From contig JASKMD010000019.1 of the NCBI GenBank assembly GCA_030144725.1, forward strand, positions 6,875,841 through 6,939,840: DNA of 64,000 bases, given 5' to 3'. The notes under the pieces are model-generated. The model searched no databases. It was given only the letters and a program-made list of their open reading frames with translations, and was not told the origin of the DNA. This document shows positions 1 to 12,500 of the stretch, in pieces; positions within the stretch are counted from its first letter, which is position 1, and each line of letters opens with the position of its first letter. The position numbers and the translations under genes are program-made. This DNA is from Haematococcus lacustris (taxonomy: Eukaryota; Chlorophyta; Chlorophyceae; Chlamydomonadales; Haematococcaceae).

Positions 1-1906
1 TTAATCGCTGCCGCCGCTTCTCCTCGTCCACTGCCGGAGTTGGGGTGGCGGCAGCAGAGGGGCCCTGCCCCGCTTCCCCGCTGCCAGCTCCGTCCAGCCC
101 CCCTGCACCACCACCCGCCAGCCCCTCCCCTGACCTGCTGCCACCCCTAGAAACCAAGGAGCCAGCACCCGGCTCATAAGACCCACTCCCACCCACCCCA
201 ACTGCCAGGCCCCCGGCTGAAAAGCCGTCCAATGGCCCGCCCGCCCCCCAAGCCCCAGAACCCAGGGGGAGGTGTGTGGCTTGCATAGGAGCTGGGGCGG
301 CTGGCGTTGCACTGGGACCGGCGGCTGTGGGTTGGCCCTGAGGGCTGGGCTCATCATCTTCAGCATCGGAGAAGATGGCGGCCTCTGCAGCAGCCTCAGC
401 AGCAGCAGCGGCCGCAGCAGCAGCGGCGGCGGCCATGCGCTGCTGCTCCGCCTCAGCTTCCTGCTGCAGCCACTTGGAGATGGGCAGCTGCAAGCGGGCA
501 GGGAGACCAGGAAGTGGAGCTGTGGGCAACTAGAGCTGGTTGTGAGTTCAACAAACTGTGGCTCGGTTTCCTGAGTACCTTAACACCCTTAACAACCCCC
601 TTCCTCCCTTCCTACCCTGATGTCATGAGGAACTCTTGGCCCAAGACAGCCTCCTCCCTGCCCCCCTCCCTGCCCCTTCCCTTCCCTTCCTCCCTTCCCT
701 CCTATACTTGCCCTTTCTCCGCTTTCCTTCTCCCTTCTCCCCCCCTCCTCTTCTCTGGCAGGCCCCCCTCTGAGCACCCTGCCCCAGCACCTGGGGCACG
801 CTGTGCTTTTCCTCCTCCTCATCCACACTAGTCCAGCGGGACACAGGCGCCAGGCCCGACTTCACCTCCTGCTTCACCTCCACCATCCCGCCCAGCTGTG
901 CCCCACCCTCTGCATCTGGCACAGGGAAGAGCGGTGCATTGGCATCAGACGGCGCAGCGCTGGGGCCGAGGGCGGCCAGGGAGGGTGGGGGGGGCTTAAG
1001 GGGCGCATCTCCGGTGTTGTAGGCGTCCAGGGCCAGCAGACGCAGGATCTGTGCGTCTCTGCCCCCCGCACAGGACAGGCCGCAGGTTCTGTGGAGGGCA
1101 GACGCAACAGGCAGGGCTAAGGGGGTGCTGGGTAGAGCAAGAGGGCGGGCAAGGAAGGGGTTGGGAGGGCAGGGCAGGCTAAGAGGGAGGGCGTCAGGGG
1201 CACTGGAGGTGGAGCCAGCCTACAGGTGCTGCAGAGCAGTTGGGAATCAGGGACAGCCCTCCCTCTAGCCCCATCCTACTCTGCTTCCCTTCCCACCACC
1301 ACCCCACTCAGAAAGAGCCCGCTCAATACTTGAGGTGCAGGGAGGGGGGCCCACCCACCCACCCGCTCTGCTTCCCCTCTCCCTAGCACCCCGCACTCAT
1401 CCCGCTCTGACCTGCACTTGCGGTCCAGGTCCTCTTGGCTCAGGGCCTCCAGCAGCGCTTTCAACCCTGGGTTGAGGGCAGCTAGGGCAGCTGCGTCCTG
1501 TGCCGGCTGAAGGAAGGTGGCCTGCAGCAGGGCAGGGTGGTGGGTCAGGGTCAAGCCAGGGTCATAGTTGTGCTTAACCTCTCCCAACACCCATGGAGTG
1601 AGCCCCCTGCAGCCCTCAGTGGCCTCACACCCTTCCATCACCTACCAGCATCACCTACCAGCTCAGCGATGCACTCTCACATTGAATCAAGAGCTAGCTG
1701 TAGCCACACTGCACCCAGGCCCTTGGCCCCTGGCCGCAGGCTCGTCTCAATCACCTGCAGGCCGTTGAGGTACTCGTCAGTGAACACGTAGCGCTCCCGC
1801 CAGCAGCGCAGCACTCGCAGCACATGGCGCCTCAGCGCCTCTTGCGTGATGCGGGTCTCCACAGCTCTGCAGGGCACAGGCAGGTATGCTAGAGAACGGG
1901 GGTGGG

Positions 1907-1967
<61 letters not shown>

Positions 1968-4900
1968 GTAGGGGTAGGGGTAGGGGTAGGGGTAGGGGTA
2001 GGGGTAGGGGTAGGGGTAGGGGGAGGGTCACCCCTCTTCACCCTTCTTACTGCACCATACCTGTATGTGGTTTGCAGGCTCTCAAACACAGCAGGCAGCA
2101 CAGCCTCCAGGCGACCACGGAAGCGAGATGCATTGCGCACTGGGGCGGTGCTGTTGTGCAGGATGTCGCTGACCAGGAACAGGCTGCAGGGCACAGGCAG
2201 GGGTGGTGGGGTGGGTGGTGCAGAGGAAGGGTGTTAATGGAGGTAGCAGGGGGGAGGGGGGAACAGCCGGCAGAGGAGGTGAAGAGGCACTGAAGGGGTG
2301 GTGACCCACCCAGCAGGGCCAGGTGATGCAGGGCACATGCAGGCAGCTCTGCCGAGGTTGGGTGATGGGCCTGGGTGGGTGGGTGTTGTGGGAGGTAGGC
2401 AAGCTGTGAGATGACCCAGAGCCAGGCTGGCAGCAGGCAGGGGTGAACTAGGCTGGTTGCCAGGCTGGTTGCCAGGCTGCTTGCCAGGCTGCCATGGTGT
2501 TGGGAGGGGCAGGGGTCATTGAAGACCTGCACTGCCTGACCACACCCTGCTACCTACATCGCCAGGTGCTAGAGGGTCGCTGGGGAGTCATGAGGGGTAG
2601 ACCGAGCATGCAAGGTGGGCTGTAAGGCAGGAGGCGTGTGTATGCTGGCCCAGGGGGAAGCCAGGGACAGGGAAGGGAGCCAGGGAAGGGGGCCAGGTCA
2701 GGGACAACTGAACAGGGCCAGCCAGGCCAAGGGGGGGAGGGTCCACGTGCAGGGTGCAGGGCAGGGTGGGGGAGGAGGCGGGGGAGCCTGCAGGGCCACT
2801 GACCGGGCAATCTTCAGCGGGATGGGTGTCTCTGGCAGGGTGAGCGCGTCACTCAGGGTCTCCACGATGTCGGCGCCCGCGTCGGCGCAGTCCACGGCAA
2901 AGATCATGGCGGCGCGGATGTCGGCCCGCTCCACCTGAAGGGGCCAGAGGGGGCAGCCAGCAGCAGCAGGGAGCCAGTGGGCTGGGAGCAGGCAGTGGCA
3001 GAGCAGAGGGAGGAGTACCTGGTCGGGGGGGAGTGGGTCAGGTATAGCCCTGGCTGCCCTGCCCTGCCCTGCCCTGCCCTGCCCTGCCCTGCCCTGCCCT
3101 GCCCTGCCCTGCCCCTGGCCTTCAACCCTTTGCCCATGCCTTTCTGAACACCCCTGGCATCGACCGTTGGAAACCTCCCCTGCCTCTGCCCCTGCTTCTG
3201 CCCTGTGCCCCTTGCCCCGTGCGCTGCTGCAGCAGTGCCAGGTCCTGGGTGGCGGCAGCCGCACCGTCAGGCTGCGCAGCATGTCCTCAAACCGGTCGCG
3301 CTCCTTCTCACTCAGTGGCCGCTCATGGCTGTGGTGCGGGCGCTCCAGCAACGGGTCTGCTGCCCGGCCCTTGCCAGCAGCGGTACCTGCAGGGATCCGA
3401 CATCACACTCCCACATCACACTCCCACATCACACTCCCACATCACACCCGCTTACATTACAAGCAAGCACAGCAGCTAGGGCCATAGAGCAAGTCATGCT
3501 CACAACCCTGACAGTGGAGGACCTGATTAGAGCTATGGGGTCTCTCAGTCTTGATGTGGACCAGTGACCTGCGGGTTATCATAGCTGTGGTGAGGACCAG
3601 CGCCCTGTGAGGCTCAGCATCACCATCAACACACCCTTCCCTGTTCACTGCCCAGCACCCTCCACCCCCACACACCCCACCCCACCCCACCCCACCCTCA
3701 TGCAGTCATGCACCCCTCCTTCCATGCCACCTTGACCCACCTCCACCCCACACGACCACGACCCTGTCCCCCTGCCTCACCTGCCGTCAGGGTCATGGCA
3801 GTCATGGAGGGGGCGTGCCAGCGCTGGCCGCCTTCCACCATTACAAAGGGATCCACATGCCAGGTGCGCAGCGTGTCCCCCTCAGCCAGGGAGTACACCC
3901 GCCACCTGCAGGGGTAAGAGCAGCCAGGCGGGGCAGTCAGGCAGGGCAGCAAGGGGAGGCAGGGTGGGGGAGCAGCAGAGAAGAAGGGTGGGGGGTGGGG
4001 ATGCAACAGAACTGAGGGGTGGGGCGGCAAGGTGGGTGTCCGCTATGGCTCCAACTGCTATGGCCCCAGCTGCCCCTGCTGCCCCTGCTGCCCCTGCTGC
4101 TGCCGCTGCTGCCGCTGCTGCCGCTGCTGCTCCCACTGCTGCTGCCGCTGCCACTGCCACTGCTGCTGCCACAAGGTCTGACCTATAATAGATGTGCTCA
4201 GGGGAGTCCAGGCTGAACAGGAAGTCATATTCAGGGTTGCCCTGCTCCTCCTCCATCACCAGCTGCTCAAAGGCGCATCCGTCCCGCTGCACGTATACCG
4301 CCAGCGAGTCAATGATGAAGCGCTGCTTCAGGTCCTCAATGATGGGCACCTCAATGTCACGCCCCACTCCCTGCGGCAGGCCAGCATCAGCAAAAAATGG
4401 AGGCAGCAGTGGGGGCAGCAGTGGGGGCAGCAGTGGGGGCAGCAGTGGGGGCAGCAGCAAAGTGCAGCAGTGGGTGCAGCAGTGGGGAGACCAGGGCGGG
4501 CGGCAGTGAGGTGCAGCATTGAGGGCGGTAGTGGTGGCACAAGCACGACAGGCGCAAGCACAGCCCTATGTTGCAGCCAACCGGGCCCTCCCCCCTCCCC
4601 CCTCCCCCTGACCTCACCGCCCGCAATCCCCTGTATCTGCACACACACGCCCCCACCCCTGGCTTCACCCACATCATGCATGCCGCGGCTCTTCTGCTTG
4701 CGCTCTGCTCCTGAGGACCAGGGCATGGCGGCCGTGAGCCCTGCCTGCAATGATGCAGGGGGCGGCACAGCAGCCCCCACCACCTCCTTCACGCCCTTGG
4801 CCCCTGGCCCTGTCACGCCGGGCAGCCCAGTGGCTGGCAGCCCAGGCTGCAGCGGGTTCAGGCTGGCCAGGTGGGGCATGGTCACGCCTTGGTTGGGGCC

Positions 4901-7514
4901 AGCCCAGATGGGCCGGGCAGGCAGGTTGATGGCCTTGCCCCACCTGCACAGGCAAGCACGGGGACTATGCTGAGCGCCCTATGCCCTGCTCATTGACATC
5001 ATGTCCAACTTAGCTGGTCTGCTTAGTCTGGTATGGTCTAGTTGTCATTTGGTCTGGTCTGGCCTGGCTTGAGCTGGGCTGTAGTGCGAGCAGCCAGTGC
5101 GTCGCAGCACTGCCATGCGTCCACATTGTGCCGGCCTGACTCAAACCGACCTTTGCTGCCACTGCTGCCACTGCCAACAGCACCACCACCTTATCCATCC
5201 TGCTGCCCCTGCTGCTGCTCCTGCTGTGCCAGCTGCTGCAATGTCTGCTGCTGCTGCTGCTGAGTTAGCTCCAGCTATGTCAGCTGCTGCTACTGCTGCT
5301 GTGTGGCAACAAGGGGAGGCTGGCCGCACCCAATGCGCAGCTCCAAATCATGCAGCAGCACACCATCCATGGCCTGGATAGCGCGCGCCGCATCGTCGCG
5401 CTTCTGCACCCACAGCCAGCAAGCCAGTCAGCGCAAGCAAGCACCAGCCTGCGCCTGCCTGCCTGCACACGCTGCCTGCACTGCCCACCCTTCCATCCCT
5501 GTCCCCTTCGCAACCCCTGCGCTGGGCACAACTGCCCTGCCCTGCCCTGCCCTGCCCTGCCCTGCCCTGCCCTGCCCTGCCCTGCCCTGCCCTGCCCTGC
5601 CCTGCTCTGCCCTGCCCTGCCCTGCCTGCCGCCCCCGCCTCCGCCCCTGGCTCTATCAGCTTACCCACCATGAAGGCCACAAAGCCACAGTTGCGTCCCT
5701 TGCGCCGCTGCTCCTCGTCACGGGGCCACATCACCTTGACACTGCCTATGGCACCAAACCGCCCAAACTCCTTCAACAGCACTTGCTCGTCCACATCAGC
5801 AGCCATGTTGCCAATGTAGCTGCACGGCGCAGGCAAGGTGGCAACCGCGTCAGCAAGAGCAGCCACGGTGAGACTGGCGCCAATGGCAAGCAGGGGACTG
5901 AGGGACACCAAGGGGTGCTATCACACAAGCTGTGTTGGAACAGGAAGGGCAGCTGCAGCAAGCCTAAGCATGTCTTCGATACTCAGAAAGAGAGAGCAAC
6001 ATGAACAGTGGATCTAATCACCTCTTAATCAGTAGACACTCTGTCCAAAAACTGTTGGCGCATTACTGCATACATCACCAGTGTTGCTGTGGCTGATGGC
6101 GGTGCTGGTGCATAGATAGCTGCTATTGTGCTTCTGTGCTCCCAGGCTGAGCTCTGACTGCATGCCGTGATAAAGACCTCCCCACCCAGCCACACCCACC
6201 CACACACACAGACAGACAGACTCAGACCCTGTCTGGGGCTGTGCGCTGCTACGTTGTGTTCCAGCCTCTGCCAAGCACGGCACCATGTCCTGGCCTAGCT
6301 TAGCCTGACCTGCCCTGGCATCCCCAACAGCCAAGCTGCGCTGTTATGCCAAGCTGCTACATTGGCCAAGAGTGCCACGCGGCCCTGCCTAGCCATGCTG
6401 CTGTGTGGCCCTGCCCTGCCAAGCTGCCCGGCTGCAACACGGCACCACGCTGCCTGCGCAGGCCCCCACGCACAGGTTGGTAGTGTAGGGGTCGCCGCTG
6501 TCAAATGAGCCTAGGTTCATGCCCAGGTCCTCAAAGCTGGGGGCCTCCTCCCCCTCAGCTCCAGCCCGCCCCTCCCGCCTGGCTGCCTCCCGCTCTTCTC
6601 GCTCCTGCTGCTCCCTGATCAACCCAGGCAGGCCAGGCATGAGGCACAGGGCAATAGTCAAGGCAGAGGACAGCATCGATGAGAAATCTAGTGATGCCTG
6701 CAATGGTGCACGTGCGCTGTCGTAGCACAAAAATAGAAAGTGGCAACCCTTGCATGCTGGACTGGTTAAACGTAGCACTCACTGTTTCAGACGCTCTAGC
6801 ATGAGGTCAATCTGGCGAGGTTTATCCTTTTCCTGCTTCTTTGTCTGAACCACTGGTGCCTGCAGGCATCCACTTGCTGGTGCTGGTGGTGAGCCAGCTT
6901 GATGTGTTGGGAATCATACATGGCACACCTCTTCTGGCTCATCGTCGTCGAAGGCTTTGGGACGGGGCTTGTCACCCGGTGTGAAGCCTGGTGTGTATCG
7001 TGTGCCTTTGCCAGGGCCGCCTGTGCACAATGTTCCGCGCAGAGCGCACATTAGCAACTCAGACTGACCTGTGGACAATCAGTGCTCAATCGCACCCTCT
7101 TCGGCCCTCTGCCCCGGCATAACCGTGCCTCCGCGCAAGAAGCCTCTGTTCCCGGGGGTGCGGGTGGGGGGTTGTTGGGGAGGAGGCTCCTCCGAAGCAA
7201 AAGACTCCACGAACTCCTCATAAACCTTGGCTGCCTCTTCTTCCTCTTTCTGCGGGCGGAGCTGGGGCCTGTGGCACTCTGCCTGTACCTGCCCCCGCTG
7301 TTAGCCCTAGCCTGCACATACCCGCTTCCGCTGTTCCTCAAGCTCCTTGTGCTTCTGCTTGTAGATTGCAGTGCATCATTGTCAGATCGAGCAGGGGAAC
7401 CACGTCTGGACGTCTGGGCTCAGCTGCGGCTCGGCACCGGGTGTCCCGCTGCCTACCCACTTGAAACGGAGTCTTCTTCTTTGCTGCGACCGCAAACCCG
7501 ATGCTCTTGCTCAT
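1..7514 (-). CDS. U2SURP: U2 snRNP-associated SURP protein (SR140/RRC1), 3' end outside window
   Basis: Spliceosomal protein expected to act in the nucleus with the U2 snRNP; the plant orthologue is RRC1. Exons, 5' to 3': 7514-7461, 7354-7322, 7249-7096, 7020-6929, 6859-6783, 6614-6474, 5819-5669, 5403-5330, 4943-4673, 4370-4183, 3905-3781, 3386-3265, 2934-2804, 2183-2061, 1866-1755, 1521-1412, 1088-791, 487-1. All junctions keep phase and give at least 914 residues. Domains in order: basic start with KKKTPFQ; GSFDSGDPYTTNL followed by an RRM from about residue 184 (YIGNMAADV, GFVAFM); RIGWGKAINLP; SURP module from about 350 (LKQRFIIDSLAVYV, EHIYYRWRVYSL); CID-like domain about 495-650 (KIARLFLVSDILHNS, YLNGLQATFL); an RKCRTCGLSCAGGRD block; and an alanine-rich, acidic C-terminal part. 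The start is the first ATG of the conserved N-terminus. The last exon is still open at base 1. Assignment rests on domain order and family signatures read by eye. Confidence 0.9.
1903..2025. repeat. (GAGGGT)n then (GGGGTA)n microsatellite
   Basis: About a dozen GAGGGT hexamers switch sharply to GGGGTA hexamers, inside a U2SURP intron between the exons ending at 2061 and starting at 1866. The open frames across it on both strands are repeat translations. Confidence 0.9.
3053..3116. repeat. (CCCTG)n pentanucleotide tract
   Basis: About 12 CCCTG units in the U2SURP intron between 3265 and 2934. The same unit recurs at 5531-5622 in another intron of the gene. Confidence 0.9.
3409..3449. repeat. 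Short tandem repeat, unit about 14 bp
   Basis: Three to four copies of ACATCACACTCCC-like units in a U2SURP intron, just upstream (gene sense) of the exon starting at 3386. Confidence 0.75.
4386..4456. repeat. 12-bp GGGGGCAGCAGT tandem repeat
   Basis: Tandem copies of GGGGGCAGCAGT sit in the U2SURP intron directly before the SURP exon that starts at 4370. A second CTG/CCG-rich triplet tract lies at 4070-4170 on the other side of that exon. Confidence 0.85.
5531..5622. repeat. (CCCTG)n pentanucleotide tract
   Basis: About 18 CCCTG units with one CTCTG variant near the end, in the intron between the RRM exon ending at 5669 and the exon starting at 5403. Confidence 0.9.
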
Positions 7515-7783
7515 CCTCCCTGAACTCCAGCCCGCCCTCCCGTCAGGCTACCAGCCAGCACAGCAGGCAAGCAAAACTCAGCTTCAACTAGTATAGCGGG
7601 CAGTACTGCATCGTAACCAAAACAAACATTGAGCCAAACATCATTCTCGTCATTCTCTAAACAATCCCCAACTTCGTTCTCATCATTCTCCACATGATCG
7701 AGTGAGAGACAACTTCTGAGAATCCTACAGCCTCCTACCAAACTGAAACTGCAGCAAAGTTGTAATCTAGGTGTGGACAGTCC
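7515..7783. promoter_or_regulatory. Divergent intergenic region, U2SURP / methyltransferase
   Basis: Only 269 bases separate the start codons of U2SURP (-) and the methyltransferase gene (+), so both promoters and 5' leaders must lie here. The segment 7600-7720 is richer in A/T than its surroundings, with repeated CATTCTC-like words. No TATA box is convincing. The promoter role is inferred from position. Confidence 0.5.
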
Positions 7784-8918
7784 ATGAGCGCGGGGAGAGG
7801 TATCCTCTTTGAACTCAAATCGTGGGCAAAATACCTGTTACCCAGCAAGTATATCGCCGTCTACTATGGCTCTCCGCCAAGCGTAGTGAGCAGGTGGGCC
7901 AGGGTGGGCCACATAGCTATATGGCGGTTTGGCTAAGGTGTCTTACTTGCACACTGCAGGATGCTAGAGATAGCCAACTGTGGGCCCAAGGACGTTGTGT
8001 ATGACCTTGGATGTGGTGATGGCCGAGTGGTAGGCCACAGTTGCTACTGCATCTCTCCTAAACCCAGTTGTACCAAAGCCCCCTGATGTCCTCCCGCAGC
8101 TCTTCCCATGTCCGCTGCTGTTGCTGTTCCTGCCACTCCTGCTCATGTTGCTGCTGCTCCAGCTGCTGCTGCCTCTATGCGTCTCACCCGCAGCTCATTG
8201 CAGCCGCCCAGCGTGGTGCCCAGGCAGAGGGGTGGGAGCTTGACCCTGAGCTGTGTGCTGAGGCGGAGGCCACCATTGCACGAGCAGGGTTGCAAGGGCA
8301 GTGCCGTGTGGTGCGGGGGGATGCAGCACGAGCGGACGTCGGACGTGCCACCATCATCACCTTGTGAGAGAAAGGGGCCTGCAGTGGGCAACGGTGCAGG
8401 GGAGCGGCTACGGCAGCCTCAGTGATACCATGGTGGAGCCCGGGGCTGTAGTAAGCAGGGCGAAGGAACCTGTCATCCCAAAGCCAATAGTGAGGAATGG
8501 AATGATGGTTGTGCCCCCCTGGGCCTATGCGGCTGTGGCCAGGATTGCAGCCACCAGGGAAGACAGTCACCTGCTTCAACCTGCAGCCTTGCAGTGAGTG
8601 TCAGATAGTCTCATACGCCTGGAAGGAGAGGGCGGGCCAAGCACAGCCTGATAGGTGAAGGCTTGAGCGGTGTCAGCCATCTCTCTCTCTTGAGCCTGCA
8701 GCGCTGCCCCTGCTGGACGCAGGTACCTGAGTGAGCATGGCAACCGGAGCCTGCTGCAGCAGCTGCGGCCACGGTTGCAGCCTGGTACTCGGGTGGTGTC
8801 CAACTTTTTCCCAGTGCAGGGTTGGGAGGCCCTCCTGGTGCGCACCTGCACAGCCGACCCTGCCACTGGGCCCCTGCACCTGTACCAGGTGACTGCACCT
8901 TGGCTGCAGGCGTCATAG
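7784..8918 (+). CDS. Class I SAM-dependent methyltransferase, FAM173-like
   Basis: Four exons (7784-7893, 7960-8029, 8194-8363, 8723-8918) join in phase to a 181-residue protein starting MSAGRGILFELKSWAKYLL. Motif I is clear in exon 2 (VVYDLGCGDGRV), an acidic motif II follows in exon 3 (EGWELDPELC), and motif IV-like ATIITLYLSEHGN spans the exon 3/4 junction, followed by RVVSNFFPV. This TLYL...RVVS pattern occurs in small bacterial-type methyltransferases and in the FAM173 lysine methyltransferases (ATPSCKMT/ANTKMT), so a protein-lysine substrate is possible but not shown. No targeting signal is obvious. The ATG at 7784 is the first in frame with the conserved N-terminus. It is transcribed away from U2SURP. 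Confidence 0.8.
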
Positions 8919-9586
8919 CCATACAAGGCGCTCCTCATGGGCTTGCTCTCCCTTAATAGGTGCTAAGAGTTTTGTTGGGTGATTGAGGATGCTACACATT
9001 CCATTTGTGAGAGCGCCGCAACAAGGTCCATTCTGGCTTTCATGACCATGATTCAGAACAACAACGATCACTTGTTTGCCCTCGTTTTGAGTTAATGTGC
9101 ACCTAGCCTCGAAACACAGTTTTAGACGATAGCAAGAAGCCAGGGGAGGGGGGGGACGGCCAAACAGATAGATGGCTCAAGAAATTAAAAGCTATATCAA
9201 CTTAGCCTTCACGCTTGCAGTACATCTAAACAAGGGGGCACATCACAGCAAGGCACATCACAAATAACTTAAACCTACTGGCCAAGCAGCCTCATGGCTG
9301 GCGGCTTCAACGGTGTTCCACCATCACGTGCTACTTGGATCCTCACAGCAGAGCTGACATGCATGTATATGAATTGCCTGTCTATAATATATTGCAACCC
9401 CCATAAACCCCCCAGCTAAATGCATACGCATACATGGTACTCTTAACCCGCCCCCACGTTGGGTACCGCGCTATAAATCAATGCTTTGCGCTACATTCGC
9501 TGTTGCTAGCTCAACTGGATGGACTAAGTAAAACGACCCCGTTTCTTCACATCTCTGGCCAGCCTCTTCCCTCAAGACCCTTTCCT
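8919..9586. other. Intergenic region between convergent genes
   Basis: 3' side of both the methyltransferase (+) and the kinase (-). The segment 8960-9430 is A/T-richer than the genes. I see no conserved coding block, tRNA or long repeat here. Confidence 0.6.
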
Positions 9587-12500
9587 CTACGAAGGCAAGG
9601 ATGCCGGCTCACTCTTGCGGACTGGAGGACGCGCCGCGAGCTTGTGAGCCATGTGCGAGGAGGAGTGCGAGAAAGACGCGGGCACAGTGTTGATGGGATC
9701 CTGCCCCTGGATCACGGAGCATCCCTCCACTGTGCCTGGAATAGCGAGGTTGCCGGGGGCCACTGCGTTTGGGTACGCGTGCGTCGTTGGAAAGGTCGCG
9801 CGGTGCGCTGGCTGCGGCGTCAGACGCGCCTTCTCGTCTTCCTCACCCGCTTTCTCCAGAATTGGAGGGTGCATTAGCTTCGCTAGCGCCAGCTTGTCAT
9901 GCGGCCTGTGCCCCTTGCTCTCCGACGCCGTAGAGTAGATGGTGTGCACCGAGCCAGAGGAGCTGGCATAGGACGTGCGGTGGCAGTTGGCTTGGCTACA
10001 GGTGCTGGCGCCGCAGGGCGGTGAGTTGGGGCCAGAGTGGCCCTCTTGGTCGCCCGAACCGCGACCCGAAAGCTCTAGAGTCTCGTGGCCTGCTGCGGCG
10101 TGGGCCAATACGTCCGGCGTGCACTGGAACATAGGGGGCTTGTCGTGTCGTTTCGCCGAAACGAGCATGCCCGCCATGTCGCAGGGAGGCCTCCGAGGAT
10201 GTGGGGATGCGGCCGGCACAGCGGCGGGCACCTGCTGGTGGTGGTTGACGGCTGCGAGCCACTCAGACACGAGTGGACCGGGCAGATGAGGCGTTGCTAG
10301 TGGAGGCAGTACGCTGTGGAGGACTGGGATGTGCGGAAGAGTGGAAGAGCGGCGAGCCGATGAGCGTAGGCTGGCCAGGGCGGCCTCCGAGACGTGCAGG
10401 TCGCCTGTTGCCTCCGGCTCATCGGGTGCATCATAGCAGGCTGCAGGCTCTGACAGGGAGCTGGAGGGGACAGGCCGCGGCAGGTCAGTGGTACAGGTAT
10501 GAGCCTGAGGGGGTAACGTCACCGAGGGCAACAGGGGGTGTCATTGCAGAGTTGCACAGTCAGCTTATAGAAGGAGGACTCCGCACATGTAAATGCTCAG
10601 ATGCTCAAACAAAGCCCCATCAGCTGTTGCAGCACCAGGGCCAGCGCTGAAAGAGTTGCCACGGCCAGCATTACAACGACCAGGTTGAGAGGCAACAGGG
10701 CAAGAGTACGGCATGAGAACCTCCAGCTGACTCACCTTGATCCAGGGGTGGCGCAGCAGCTGCTGCACGTCAGGGCGCTGGCTGGCAGAGCGGCGCAGGC
10801 AGCAGTACACGAAGTCAATGGCGTCTGGCGTCACGTTCACCACGAACTGCAGGGCGGCTAGGCAGGTCATCTCATCGACTGGTCAGGGGTCAGGGGTCAG
10901 GGGGCGCCTAGTGCCAGGTGGTGATCTCCAGCCCTGCTTGCACACCGCCCTCTTGCAGAGTCCAGCATGACTGACAGTGCGTGCACAACGCTCGCAGCAG
11001 CAGCCTGGGCTGACTGCTTGGCTTGGGCTGCTAGCTTGTCATGCTGGACTCTGCAAGTGGGCAGTGGCGGTGTGTAACAACCCGTCGCTCCTATTAATTC
11101 CATCGCATGGATGACCACCCTGCCCACAGTTTCAATCTCTGCCCACAACCAGTGGCGTGGCATTGGAGCTGCTCTCATTTAAGCCATCCCAGTCCACCAG
11201 ATTATCTATCTTATATGTGGCAGGAGTAGATGCATCCTCTCCTTCCATGACATTGTGACTAGTGCGGCTCCTCCCCTGCACCCCATTCCCCCTATCCCTC
11301 CACCCCTTTCTCCCTAGCCATGTACCCCTTCCATTTGCACCCCTTTTGCACCTGGCATTGCACCATGATGATCACTACACCCTGACAGTGGCCCTGCAGC
11401 TGAGTTTGACCACCATCACCAGGGCCCTGACACCCCCCTGGCCTGGCTCCCTCACCCCGCCTCACCTCGGGCATGAGGCCACTGTTGATGCGCTCCTCTG
11501 TCTCCTGCTTGCTGTGGCTGGTGAAGGGTGGGCAGCCGTTGAGCAGCTCGTATGCCACCACTCCCACCGCCCACACATCCACCGCACTGGTGTAGGCCAG
11601 GTCAGTGCGACCCTGCACCACAGCCGGGCCGTGTAGGGACGTGACTACACCATTTACATCACTCTTCCTGTTGACTGGATCACTCTTCCGGCTAAGCTCA
11701 TTGCGGAGGGTGCCCACACACAAACATCAAAACAACCGACCAGACCCTCCGCTCACGGCGTATGCACTGGGCTTCATGCTGCAGGGGTCTCACCTTGTTG
11801 TCTAGCGGCAGGTGCTTCTGGGGACATTTCAGGACTTCTGGAGCCTGCAGAGGGTCAGGGCAGGGAACAGGCTCCTCAGAACAGGGGCCACAGCATGGTA
11901 CTTGGTGGGGCGCCTAAGCATGGCATCAGGGCAGCGTAGCCTAGTGTATGCCAGTGTTGATGGGCCAGGGCCACAACGAGTGCATGTGCATGCCATCATC
12001 ACGCTGGGACAGGGTGGCTGAGACAGGATTGGAATAGGATGCAGGGATGGAAGCTGACAGAACAGCTGGATAACATAAGTGTGGTTGTGTGTTAGGTCAA
12101 CCTCAGTGTGGCCATGTGTGGCATGCACGACAGCTGCTGTCAATGCCGCGTGGCAGGTGCCGAGCAGCAGAGCCTGGTAGGTCAGGTTCCTGAACAGCTG
12201 TGTGCACGAGGCGGGGTGCCTCAGCGCTTGCCCAGCCTGCGCCCACCATGTAGTCCTGCAGAAGGAGCAGAGCAGCAAGGGCAGCCAGTGAGCAGCCTGC
12301 CAGCCTAACAACATGCCTACACGGCGTTAGCAGCCTTAGACAGTCAGGCCAGCAATGCACTCTTCATTGAGGCCACTGGTGCACACATCATTGAGGCCAC
12401 TGGTGCACACATCATTGAGGCCACTGGTGCACACATCATTGAGGCCACTGGTGCACACATCATCGAGGCCACTGGTGCACACATCATTGAGGCCACTGGT

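Noticed and set aside
307..831. 174-residue plus-strand frame rich in Gln and Pro
   Set aside because: Antisense of the Ala-rich U2SURP exon 487-1 followed by an intron.
9975..10300. Plus-strand frames over the kinase C-terminal exon
   Set aside because: Antisense of the 918-nt last exon of the kinase, which is phase-linked to the rest of the gene.
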